The position numbers and the translations under genes were made by a program. DNA of 12,772 nt from NCBI GenBank assembly GCA_964236445.1, contig CAXSDR010000105.1, positions 1 to 12,772 of the forward strand. Reading direction: 5' to 3'. The stretch comes from CAXSDR01 sp964236445. Lineage in GTDB: Bacteria; Actinomycetota; Actinomycetes; Motilibacterales; Motilibacteraceae. Below are positions 1 through 6,328 of the stretch, piece after piece. Under the pieces are notes generated by a model. The model saw only the letters and a program-made list of their open reading frames with translations. It ran no database searches and had not been told where the DNA came from. Within the stretch, counting starts at the first letter, position 1. Each line of letters begins with the position of its first letter.

Positions 1-218
1 ACGTCGATCGTGATGCCCTGCTCGCGCTCGGCGCGCAGGCCGTCGGTGAGCAGCGAGAGGTCGACATCGTCGCGGCCGCGGTCGCGGCTCGCGCGCTCCA
101 CGGCTGCGAGCTGGTCGGCCAGGACGGCGCTTGCGTCGTGCAGCAGTCGCCCCACCAGAGTGGACTTGCCGTCGTCGACGGACCCGGCCGTCGCAAGCCG
201 AAGAAGGCCACCGCTCAT
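1..218 (-). CDS. cysN: Sulfate adenylyltransferase subunit 1 (GTPase subunit), 5' part only
   Basis: This is the N-terminal 72 residues of the GTP-binding subunit of ATP sulfurylase. In the known family, GTP hydrolysis by this subunit drives the CysD reaction that makes APS from sulfate and ATP in the cytoplasm. The sequence shows a P-loop, GSVDDGKST, at residues 12-20. It also shows the switch I segment REQGITID near residue 70, both typical of EF-Tu-like GTPases of the CysN type. The ATG at 218 overlaps the cysD stop by one base (TGATG). A GAGGGG ribosome site lies about 7 nt upstream of it. The rest of the gene lies beyond the window edge, so I cannot tell whether an APS-kinase domain is fused at the C-terminus. 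A separate cysC in the operon makes a fusion unnecessary. Confidence 0.95.
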   Translation of the reverse strand, partial: MSGGLLRLATAGSVDDGKSTLVGRLLHDASAVLADQLAAVERASRDRGRDDVDLSLLTDGLRAEREQGITID

Positions 219-1150
219 CAGAAATACCCCTCACGCTTGCGGTCTTCCATGGCGGCTTCGCTGATGCGGTCGTCGGCGCGGGTCGCGCCCCGTTCGGTCA
301 CGCGTGCCGCGGCGATCTCGGCGACGATCTCGGCATAGCTCGCGGCGTCACTCTCGACAGCACCGGTGCAGCTGATGTCGCCGACCGTGCGATAGCGCAG
401 GACGCGCTCCTCGACGGCCTCGTCATTCCGCCGCTGCGCGACCGGATGGTCGAAGTACCACATGCCGTCACGCTTGAAGACACGTCTCGAATGCGCGAAA
501 TAGAGTTCAGGCAGCTCGACCTGCTCGCGAGCGAGGTATTGCCAGACGTCGAGCTCTGTCCAGTCGGACAGCGGAAAGACGCGCACGTGCTCGCCCACGC
601 GGTGGCGCGTGTTCCACAACGACCACAGCTCGGGCCGCTGACGAGCGGGGTCCCACTGGCCGAACTCGTCACGCAGGCTGACCATGCGCTCCTTGGCGCG
701 GGCCTTGTCCTCGTCGCGCCTGCCACCGCCGACGACGCAGTCGAACTTGTTCTCGGCGATCGCGTCGAGCAAGGTCACCGACTGCAGCGGGTTGCGCGTG
801 CCGTCGGCGCGCTCGTGCACTCGGCCCCTGTCGATCGAGTCCTGCACCGAGGACACGACCAGCCGGGCACTGTGCTTTGCCGCGAAGGCGTCCCGGTAGG
901 CGAGCACCTCGTCGAAGTTGTGGCCCGTGTCGACGTGCAGCAGCGTGAACGGCAGGGTCGCCGGGCGGAACGCCTTGCTGGCCAGGTGCAGCAGCAGCGC
1001 GCTGTCCTTGCCGCCGGAGAAGAGGATGACGGGGCGTTCGGCCTCGGCGCCGACCTCCCGCAGGACCTGGACAGCCTCGGCCTCGAGGGCGTCGAGGTGC
1101 TCCAGCACAGGTGCGTCATCGGTGCGGAACGCGTCGTGCAACGCCGTCAC
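218..1150 (-). CDS. cysD: Sulfate adenylyltransferase subunit 2
   Basis: This is the catalytic small subunit of ATP sulfurylase, which adenylylates sulfate to APS as a partner of CysN. The protein is 310 residues, close to the usual ~300. The PP-loop of the ATP pyrophosphatase fold, SGGKDS, lies at residues 45-50. Family landmarks follow: HVDTGHNF (72-79), GGRRDEDKARAKER (141-154), FPLSDWTELDVWQY (192-205) and the conserved C-terminal REGYF. I chose the GTG at 1150 because alignment to the family begins there. It also overlaps the cysC stop by 4 nt (GTGA), and AGAAAGG lies 6 nt upstream. A longer in-frame extension exists but is arginine-rich shadow sequence lying over cysC. The stop overlaps the cysN start by one base, consistent with translational coupling of the two subunits. 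Confidence 0.96.
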   Translation of the reverse strand: MTALHDAFRTDDAPVLEHLDALEAEAVQVLREVGAEAERPVILFSGGKDSALLLHLASKAFRPATLPFTLLHVDTGHNFDEVLAYRDAFAAKHSARLVVSSVQDSIDRGRVHERADGTRNPLQSVTLLDAIAENKFDCVVGGGRRDEDKARAKERMVSLRDEFGQWDPARQRPELWSLWNTRHRVGEHVRVFPLSDWTELDVWQYLAREQVELPELYFAHSRRVFKRDGMWYFDHPVAQRRNDEAVEERVLRYRTVGDISCTGAVESDAASYAEIVAEIAAARVTERGATRADDRISEAAMEDRKREGYF

Positions 1151-1710
1151 AGCAGGCCTTTCTGCTCGAGCAGGGAGCGCAGCTCGGCGACGGACTCGTC
1201 GAGGCCGCGGTCGGTGGTGTCGAGCCGCAGGTCGGGGGAGACCGGCTCTTCGTAGGGGTCGTCGACGCCGGTCAGCCCGCTCAGCCGACCGCTGCGCTGG
1301 CGGGCGTAGAGGCCTTTCACGTCGCGGTCGGAGCACACGTCGAGGGGAGTGGCGACGTGCACCTCGACATAGGCGGTTCCGGAGGCGTCGTGCAGCTCAC
1401 GGACCGCCGAGCGGGCCGAGGCGTAGGGCGCGATGACGGGGACCAGGACGAGCACCCCGTTGCGCGCCAGCAGCGACGCGACGAAACCCACCCGACGTAC
1501 GTTCTCCTCGCGGTCCTCCCGGCTGAAGCCGAGATCGCGGGTGAGGTGCGTGCGCAGCTCGTCACCGTCGAGCACCTCGACCCGGTGCCCCTGATCCAGC
1601 AGCGACCGGCGCAGCGCGCGCGCCAGCGTGGTCTTGCCGGCGCTGGGCAGGCCGGTGAGCCACAGTGTGGCGCCGGTGGTGGTGACGTTGTCGGTCGTGT
1701 CTGTCGTCAC
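1147..1710 (-). CDS. cysC: Adenylyl-sulfate (APS) kinase
   Basis: The enzyme phosphorylates APS to PAPS with ATP in the cytoplasm. The protein is 187 residues, normal for a free-standing APS kinase. The Walker A motif GLPSAGKTT is at residues 20-28, followed by DGDELRTHL (48-56) and FSREDREENVRR (62-73). IAPYASAR (93-100) stands where the family usually has an S-P-Y segment, and the lid motif KGLYARQRSG is at 132-141. The GTG at 1710 overlaps the cysH stop by 4 nt, with a weak GGGA site about 7 nt upstream. The in-frame sequence further upstream lies over cysH and is not family-like. Next to an Fe-S-type CysH, which may accept APS directly, the kinase could serve as a route to reduction or only as a PAPS supply for sulfotransferases. 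Sequence alone does not settle this. Confidence 0.95.
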   Translation of the reverse strand: MTTDTTDNVTTTGATLWLTGLPSAGKTTLARALRRSLLDQGHRVEVLDGDELRTHLTRDLGFSREDREENVRRVGFVASLLARNGVLVLVPVIAPYASARSAVRELHDASGTAYVEVHVATPLDVCSDRDVKGLYARQRSGRLSGLTGVDDPYEEPVSPDLRLDTTDRGLDESVAELRSLLEQKGLL

Positions 1711-2423
1711 GTGTTGATCCCGCACTCGGTCTTGGAGCTCCCGGCCCAGCGGCCGGCCCTCGCGTCTTCTCCAGCATCGATGCGCCGGGTGCAGGGTGCG
1801 CACCCGATGGAGGCATAGCCGTCCTCCAGCAGCAGGTTCATGATCACGCCGTTCGCGCTCGCGTAGGCATCGACGTCGGCCTGGGTCCACCGAGCCAACG
1901 GGTTGACCTTGACCTTGGACCGCTTGGCGTCCCAGCCGACGACGGGAGTCAGGGCACGGACCGGGGACTCGTCGCGGCGTACGCCTGACCCCCACGCGTC
2001 GTAGGCGGCCAGCGCGTTGTCGAGGGGAGCCACCTTGCGCAGGGCGCAGCACAGGTCGGGCTCGCGCTCGTAGAGGCGCGGGCCGTAGTGGGCGTCCTGC
2101 TCGTCGACGGTCATGCCGGGGGGGACGCTCACGACGTTCACGTCATAGACGGCCTGGACGGCGTCACGTGTGCCGATGGTCTCGGGGAAGTGGTAGCCGG
2201 TGTCGAGGAAGACGACGTCGACGCCGGGAATCACGGTGGAGGCGAGGTGGGAGAGCACGGTGTCGCCCATCGAGCCGGTCAGGGCGAAGCGGTCGCCGAA
2301 CTCGCTGCGCGCCCAGCGCAGGACGTCGCCCGCCGACGCCTCCTCGAGGTCGCGGCCCGCCTTGAGCGCGAGAGAGCGCAGGCCTTTCGCGGCCCTGGGG
2401 CTGCTCGCCACTGTGCTGCTCAT
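1707..2423 (-). CDS. cysH: Phosphoadenylyl/adenylyl-sulfate reductase, Fe-S type
   Basis: This cytoplasmic, thioredoxin-dependent enzyme reduces (P)APS to sulfite and (P)AMP. The protein is 238 residues. The substrate pocket is visible as LTGSMGDTVL (48-57) and FLDTGYHFPET (72-82). A [4Fe-4S] ligand pattern is complete: C125-C126 in LCCALRK, and C208 with C211 in IGCAPCTR. The catalytic cysteine lies in the C-terminal KTECGI (C234). In the known family the CC...CxxC pattern marks the APS-reducing (plant/Mycobacterium-like) type, whereas PAPS-specific enzymes lack it. Some Fe-S enzymes take both substrates. The start is ATG 2423, with GGAGGA about 8 nt upstream. It overlaps the stop of the upstream small cysteine gene by 4 nt (ATGA). 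Confidence 0.95.
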   Translation of the reverse strand: MSSTVASSPRAAKGLRSLALKAGRDLEEASAGDVLRWARSEFGDRFALTGSMGDTVLSHLASTVIPGVDVVFLDTGYHFPETIGTRDAVQAVYDVNVVSVPPGMTVDEQDAHYGPRLYEREPDLCCALRKVAPLDNALAAYDAWGSGVRRDESPVRALTPVVGWDAKRSKVKVNPLARWTQADVDAYASANGVIMNLLLEDGYASIGCAPCTRRIDAGEDARAGRWAGSSKTECGINT

Positions 2424-2584
2424 CCGCTCACTCCTCCGACGTCGAGTCCGACCAACGTCAGGGTGAACACCCGCCGACACGATCTGCATCCCCAGGGGCT
2501 GACTGCGCCTGACACCGCCTCGGACGGGTGCAGGTCCTCGTCCCCGCAGAAGGGGCAGTAGAACGGCTCGGCGCGTGTGGTCAT
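2420..2584 (-). CDS. cysX: Small four-cysteine protein between sir and cysH (CysX-like)
   Basis: This is a 54-residue protein too short for most gene callers. It starts at ATG 2584, which overlaps the sir stop by 4 nt, with GAGGA about 9 nt upstream. It ends at TGA 2422-2420, which overlaps the cysH start by 4 nt. The sequence carries two CxxC pairs: FYCPFCGDE (C10, C13) and WGCRSCRRVF (C33, C36), a pattern that binds zinc or an iron centre. A short hydrophobic tail rich in Val, Leu and Gly follows. In Corynebacterium glutamicum a small ferredoxin-like gene named cysX sits between cysI and cysH, and Streptomyces also has a short gene at this place. I infer an equivalent role as electron carrier or accessory factor for sulfite or APS reduction. 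A structural zinc ribbon is equally possible from sequence. Confidence 0.88.
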   Translation of the reverse strand: MTTRAEPFYCPFCGDEDLHPSEAVSGAVSPWGCRSCRRVFTLTLVGLDVGGVSG

Positions 2585-4242
2585 CGCAGGTCGTCCTCAG
2601 CGGCCCGGGCGACCCAGGCGGCGAAGGGCTCGCCCTCGATGCGCTGGGCGTCGAACTTGGTGGTGACCCGCTCGACGTAGTCCGGCACCTCCGCGGACGT
2701 GACCTTGAGTCCGCGCAGCTTGCGCCCGAAGCCGGCGTGCAGGCCGAGCCCGCCGCCGAGATGCACCTGGAAGCCGTCGACCTGCTCGCCTCCAGCGGTC
2801 GTGACGAGCATGCCCTTGAGGCCGATGTCAGCGGTCTGGATGCGCGCGCACGAGTTGGGGCAGCCGTTGATGTGCAGGGACAGCGGTTCGCCGAAGCTCG
2901 GGAGACGCGCCTCCAGCTCGTCGATGACATCGCTCGCCCGCTGCTTGGTCTCGACGATCGCCAACTTGCAGAACTCGATGCCGGTACAGGCCATCGTGCC
3001 GCGGCGGAAGGTCGTCGGCCGCGCCTGCAGGTCGAGTTCGGCGAGTGCGGCCACGACCTCCTCCACGCGGTCCTCGGGGACGTCGAGGATCAGCAGGTGC
3101 TGCTGCGGCGTCAGGCGGATGCGGTCGCTCCCGACCGCCTCGGCGATGTCGGCGACCCGAGCCAGCCTGCTGCCGCTCACGCGACCCGCTCGCGGTGCAG
3201 CACCGACGTAGAAGCGGCCGTCGCGCTGACGGTGCACACCGATGTGGTCGCGCGTGCCCGGGGCGGGCGGCGAAGGTGCCGGACCGTCGGTCAGCGCGCG
3301 GTGCAGGTATTCGTTCTCGAGAACCTCGCGGAAGCGCGCGACACCCCAGTCGGAGACCAGGAACTTGAGCCGGGCACGGTGACGCAGGCGGCGGTAGCCG
3401 TAGTCGCGGAAGGCCCCGCACACGGCGGCCCACACGTCGGGCACCTCCTCGGCCGAGACCCAGGCGCCGAGGCGCTGGGCGAGGATCGGGTTGGTCGAGA
3501 GACCGCCGCCGACCCAGACGTCGAAGCCCGGGCCGTGCTCGGGGTGCACGACGCCGACGAACGACAGGTCGTTGACCTCGTGCGCGACGTCCTGGCGCGG
3601 CGAGCCGCTCACGGCGGTCTTGAACTTGCGCGGCAGGTTGCTGAAGGCCTGGTCGCCGACGAAACGGCTGACGAGAGCGTCGATCACGGGGGTGCCGTCG
3701 AGGATCTCGTCGTCAGCCACGCCTGCCACAGGGGAGCCGAGCATCACGCGCGGGGTGTCGCCGCAGGCTTCCTGCGAGCTCAGCCCGACCGCCTCGATCC
3801 TGGCCCAGATCGCGGGCGCGTCCTCGACGCGGATCCAGTGGTACTGGATGTTCTGCCGGTCGGTGACGTCGGCGGTGTCACGCGCATAGGTCTGGGAGAT
3901 CTCCGCCAGGACCCGCAGCTGCTCGAGCGAGAGGCGGCCGCCGTCGATGCGGACCCGCAGCATGAAGTATTCGTCGTCGAGCTCGTGCGGCTCGAGAACC
4001 GCGGTGCGCGCACCGGGGATGCCTGGCCGGCGCTGGGTGTAGAGCCCCCACCAGCGGAAGCGGCCGCGCAGGTCGGCCGGGTCGATCGAGTCGAAGCCCC
4101 GCGCGCTGTAGGTCGAGAGGATGCGGTCGCGGACGTTGAGCCCGTTGTCATCCTTCTTCGACTGCTCGTTGGGGTTCAGCGGCGTCCGGTGGCCGAGGGC
4201 CCATTGGCCCTCACCCTTCCTTCGCCTCGGCGCGGGGGGCAC
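2581..4242 (-). CDS. sir: Ferredoxin-dependent sulfite reductase (siroheme/[4Fe-4S])
   Basis: The enzyme carries out the six-electron reduction of sulfite to sulfide with siroheme and a [4Fe-4S] cluster in the cytoplasm. The protein is 553 residues and has the two half-repeats of the nitrite/sulfite reductase family. Cluster ligands are C419 and C425 (CTGIEFC) plus C461 and C465 (CPNSC). DRQNIQYHW (128-136) and LTPQQHLLI (377-385) are the siroheme-side repeats. Y68 in GLYTQR and C160 in EACGDTPR match by position the Tyr-Cys pair that is cross-linked in the Mycobacterium tuberculosis enzyme (known as NirA/SirA). This argues for sulfite rather than nitrite as substrate. The GTG at 4242 is preceded by GAGGA about 6 nt upstream and places the conserved GEGQWALGH near the N-terminus. 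It is the first enzyme gene of the operon. Confidence 0.96.
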   Translation of the reverse strand: MPPAPRRRKGEGQWALGHRTPLNPNEQSKKDDNGLNVRDRILSTYSARGFDSIDPADLRGRFRWWGLYTQRRPGIPGARTAVLEPHELDDEYFMLRVRIDGGRLSLEQLRVLAEISQTYARDTADVTDRQNIQYHWIRVEDAPAIWARIEAVGLSSQEACGDTPRVMLGSPVAGVADDEILDGTPVIDALVSRFVGDQAFSNLPRKFKTAVSGSPRQDVAHEVNDLSFVGVVHPEHGPGFDVWVGGGLSTNPILAQRLGAWVSAEEVPDVWAAVCGAFRDYGYRRLRHRARLKFLVSDWGVARFREVLENEYLHRALTDGPAPSPPAPGTRDHIGVHRQRDGRFYVGAAPRAGRVSGSRLARVADIAEAVGSDRIRLTPQQHLLILDVPEDRVEEVVAALAELDLQARPTTFRRGTMACTGIEFCKLAIVETKQRASDVIDELEARLPSFGEPLSLHINGCPNSCARIQTADIGLKGMLVTTAGGEQVDGFQVHLGGGLGLHAGFGRKLRGLKVTSAEVPDYVERVTTKFDAQRIEGEPFAAWVARAAEDDLR

Positions 4243-4276
4243 AGGCTGTCCTCGTTCCTGGATGACGGCTGGGTCA

Positions 4277-4334
4277 GGCGCAGGGGCGCCGATCGATGCT
4301 GGGAGGACGAAGTGCAGGGCGCCGTCGTCGCGCC
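4277..4334 (-). promoter_or_regulatory. Candidate attenuator: two hairpins with identical arms between leader peptide and sir
   Basis: The 99-nt gap between the leader stop and the sir start contains two short inverted repeats. On the transcribed strand the first is GGCGC-7 nt-GCGCC (4334 to 4318) and the second GGCGC-4 nt-GCGCC (4290 to 4277). Because the arms are identical, the arms can pair in alternative combinations, as in classical attenuators. No U-run follows either stem, so an intrinsic terminator is not supported. A Rho-dependent or translation-coupled mechanism would be needed. In GC-rich DNA such stems also arise by chance, so this is a candidate only. Confidence 0.3.
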
Positions 4335-4341
4335 GTCGTCG

Positions 4342-4428
4342 TCAGGCGGGGGAACCCGGACAGACCGCGCTCGACACGTGACCGAGGTCCACGTGGAGCC
4401 GCGCGACGAGGTGCGTCGTGGCGGTCAT
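4342..4428 (-). CDS. Cysteine-containing leader peptide upstream of sir
   Basis: This 28-residue open frame starts at ATG 4428 and ends 99 nt before sir. Its core, ARLHVDLGHVSSAVC, carries a single Cys at residue 23. It resembles the short leader peptides with an R-x-H-x-D-L...S-x-x-C pattern that I recall lying upstream of sulfur and metabolite genes in actinobacteria. There is no ribosome-binding site, but a TAGTCT hexamer ends 7 nt before the ATG. This suggests a leaderless transcript beginning at the start codon. The likely role is to sense charged tRNA-Cys by ribosome progress and so adjust operon expression. The longer in-frame extension upstream (to 4587) has poor composition and would cross the divergent promoter. 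Confidence 0.7.
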   Translation of the reverse strand: MTATTHLVARLHVDLGHVSSAVCPGSPA

Positions 4429-4435
4429 GGGGCTG

Positions 4436-4441
4436 AGACTA
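4436..4441 (-). promoter_or_regulatory. -10 element of the sulfate-assimilation operon
   Basis: TAGTCT on the minus strand matches the actinobacterial TAnnnT -10 consensus. It is followed by exactly 7 nt and then the leader-peptide ATG at 4428, the spacing expected for a leaderless transcript. No convincing -35 element is seen 16-18 nt upstream. Confidence 0.5.
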
Positions 4442-4551
4442 CCGCCCCGGGATGCTCGGACTCGCAGGGGTCGTCCGGAACTCGAGACGGCCGTCTCAGG
4501 CCCGAGGCTCCCGGCGCGCCGTGGTGAGCCGGCGGAACGGCGACGGGTCGC

Positions 4552-4557
4552 TACGGT
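4552..4557 (+). promoter_or_regulatory. -10 element of the BrkB-family gene
   Basis: TACGGT fits TAnnnT and is followed by 7 nt (GGGGAAG) and then GTG 4565. This mirrors the geometry of the divergent leader-peptide promoter and supports a leaderless start. No clear -35 is visible. Confidence 0.4.
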
Positions 4558-4564
4558 GGGGAAG

Positions 4565-5545
4565 GTGACTAGGTGGCGTGTACGCACAGTGCCCGCCCGA
4601 CGACTCTTTGTGTCGACCGTGGCGGCGTGCTTCCGCTACCGCGTCACCGGCCTGGCGGCCGAAGCCGGGTTCTTCGCCCTGCTCTCGCTACCGCCGCTTG
4701 CGCTGGGCCTCGTTGGAGCGCTCGGCTACTTCAGCGGCTGGCTCGGGCCCGAGGCCGTCGAGTCGATGCGGGCCTCGATCGTGTCCACCGCACGCCAGGC
4801 GCTCTCCGAGCCCAGCGTCAAGAGCGTGATCGAGCCCTACTTCGACGACGCGCTCAAACGCGGCCGCCCCGACATCGCGTCCGTCGGCTTCCTGCTGTCG
4901 CTGTGGTCCGGCTCGCGTGCGCTCAACGTCTTCGTCGACACGATCACGATCATGTACGGCCTCGGTGGCCGCCGCGGGATCATCCGTACGCGGGCCCTCT
5001 CGTTCTCGCTGTATGTGCTGTCCCTGCTGGCGGGCACGGTGGTGCTCCCGCTCGTGCTCGCCGGCCCCGATCTCGTGAGCAGGACGGCTCCCGGCGGCTA
5101 TGCCTTCGTGTCGGGCGTCTACTGGCCGACCGTCCTCGTGCTGTCGGTCTTCTCGCTGACAACGCTCTACCACCTGGCCGTGCCGGTGCGGACGAAGTGG
5201 CGGCGCAACCTGCCGGGGGCGACCCTGTCGGTCACGCTGTGGATCGTGCTGAGCTTCGTGCTCCGGGTCGTGATCTCGGAGAGCCTGGGCAGCACGTCGG
5301 TCTACGGACCGCTCTCGACGCCGATCATCGTGCTCATCTGGCTCTACTTCATCGCGATCAGCGTGCTCATCGGCGCCGCACTCAACGCGGCGGTCGATGT
5401 GGAGTTTCCGACGGTCGAGACCGTGGTCGCACGTCAGGAGGCGCATGACATGCCTGGCGAGGCGATCGGGACCTCCGTCGGCGTCCATGCCGAGGCGATG
5501 ACCGGAGCCAGACCTGACGGAGCGCCGGCGCTTCCGGATATCTAG
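4565..5545 (+). CDS. YihY/BrkB-family inner membrane protein
   Basis: This 326-residue polytopic membrane protein belongs to the family once mislabelled ribonuclease BN. Its members have about six transmembrane helices and no agreed function. Hydrophobic segments lie near residues 30-55, 105-128, 145-166, 184-206, 218-238 and 252-276. Family-like features are AEAGFFALLSLPPLALG near the N-terminus, LWSGSRALNVFVDTITIMYG (113-132) and YGPLSTPIIVLIWLYFIA (247-264). The last ~45 residues form a hydrophilic tail. GTG 4565 is chosen because a -10 hexamer sits 7 nt before it. Alternative GTG codons at 4556 or just downstream remain possible. Upstream in-frame sequence back to 4418 is arginine-rich and overlies the divergent promoter. 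The gene is divergent from the sulfate operon with no functional link apparent. Confidence 0.88.
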   Translation: MTRWRVRTVPARRLFVSTVAACFRYRVTGLAAEAGFFALLSLPPLALGLVGALGYFSGWLGPEAVESMRASIVSTARQALSEPSVKSVIEPYFDDALKRGRPDIASVGFLLSLWSGSRALNVFVDTITIMYGLGGRRGIIRTRALSFSLYVLSLLAGTVVLPLVLAGPDLVSRTAPGGYAFVSGVYWPTVLVLSVFSLTTLYHLAVPVRTKWRRNLPGATLSVTLWIVLSFVLRVVISESLGSTSVYGPLSTPIIVLIWLYFIAISVLIGAALNAAVDVEFPTVETVVARQEAHDMPGEAIGTSVGVHAEAMTGARPDGAPALPDI

Positions 5546-5589
5546 GCCCTGCGGGGTCGCCGGAGCGCTGGATGCGGCATGCTGACGGC

Positions 5590-5781
5590 ATGACCGAGCA
5601 GCCGGAGACGAGCAGCACCCTGGCGACGCCGATGGAGCAGCGGTGGCAGCGAGAGGACCGTCGGGGCAGCGACGACGCCTGGGATGCTCTCGCCAGGGTC
5701 GCGCTCCTCGCGGGCGGGATCGCCTTCCTCCTCGGGGTGGCCGTCTGGGCGGCCTACCTCTTCAACGGGGCCTCTCGCTAG
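5590..5781 (+). CDS. Small single-pass membrane protein, function unknown
   Basis: This is a 63-residue protein with a charged N-terminal half (EQRWQREDRRGSDDAW) and one hydrophobic helix at about residues 36-58 (VALLAGGIAFLLGVAVWAAY). It ends in a short NGASR tail. It lies 44 bp downstream of the BrkB-family gene in the same direction, so co-transcription is possible. ATG 5590 is preferred over ATG 5572, though neither has a good ribosome site. Third-position GC and the clean amphipathic/hydrophobic layout support a real gene. I do not recognise the family. Confidence 0.62.
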   Translation: MTEQPETSSTLATPMEQRWQREDRRGSDDAWDALARVALLAGGIAFLLGVAVWAAYLFNGASR

Positions 5782-5799
5782 CGAGTCCTGCTCAGCAGG
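5774..5799. terminator. Paired inverted repeats between convergent genes
   Basis: A 12-bp perfect palindrome, CTCGCTAGCGAG (5774-5785), is followed directly by CCTGC-TCA-GCAGG (5787-5799). The two straddle the stop codons of the converging genes. They could form a weak bidirectional terminator. There is no T-run and the second stem is only 5 bp, so support is thin. Confidence 0.25.
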
Positions 5800-6196
5800 C
5801 GACTTCGAACCACACGTCTTTGCCGTCGGTCTGCGCCGGCGCGGTGCCCCAGGCGTCCGTCAGGGCGGACACGAGCATCAGACCCCGGCCGGCCGGAGCT
5901 GCGTCCCCGGCGCAAAGGCGCCGCTCCGCCGTCGTCAGGCGGGCCGGCACCGGAGTTCCCGGGGCCGAGTCGCTGACCGTGACCCGCACGACCTCACCGG
6001 TCAGCTCGACGCAGAGCCGCACCTCGGGCGACTCTGTGTGGCGCACGACGTTCGTGACGAGCTCGCTGACGGCCAGGGCCACATCCTCGACGCGGCACAC
6101 ACAGCCCCGTTGCTCCATCATCCGCAGCACAGCCGTGCGGGCCTTCTTCGGAGCGTCGACGTCGACCGGCAGCGTGACGATGTCGAGGACCTGCAT
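5792..6196 (-). CDS. ATP-binding protein of the RsbW/anti-sigma kinase-like family
   Basis: This is a 134-residue stand-alone HATPase_c domain of the anti-sigma-factor serine kinase type. Members bind ATP with the GHKL fold and may phosphorylate anti-anti-sigma factors or sequester a sigma factor. The N-box ELVTNVVRH is at residues 45-53, the G1-like DSAPG at 76-80 and the G2-like GRGLMLVSAL at 103-112. The start ATG 6196 has GGAAGG about 9 nt upstream. The gene stands alone: no STAS antagonist or sigma gene lies next to it. Solitary copies of this kind are abundant in actinomycetes and their partners are usually unknown. The C-terminus ends in EVAC, and C32, C34, C62, C95 and C134 make it fairly cysteine-rich for its size. 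Confidence 0.87.
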   Translation of the reverse strand: MQVLDIVTLPVDVDAPKKARTAVLRMMEQRGCVCRVEDVALAVSELVTNVVRHTESPEVRLCVELTGEVVRVTVSDSAPGTPVPARLTTAERRLCAGDAAPAGRGLMLVSALTDAWGTAPAQTDGKDVWFEVAC

Positions 6197-6328
6197 GGCT
6201 TGGGGCCTTCCGTCGGGTCGCGTGGAGCGGGTTGCGGGCTGACTAACGAGCGCGGCAACCGGCGGTTACGTCTAGTCGCGCAGCGCACCTGATCGTGTGC
6301 GTTTGGTGACCGGTGTCAGACTGTCGCC

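Noticed and set aside
131..1255. Open frame of about 370 codons on the plus strand over cysD
   Set aside because: It is a mirror frame of cysD, which carries the PP-loop and conserved C-terminus on the minus strand.
4243..4341. Riboswitch (for example SAM or cobalamin type) before sir
   Set aside because: The gap is only 99 nt and I see none of the conserved core sequences of these riboswitches, only short GC stems.
2575..4527. Open frame of about 650 codons on the plus strand
   Set aside because: It lies antisense to sir and the leader peptide, and its translation shows no domain-like pattern. Sir has all its cofactor ligands on the other strand.
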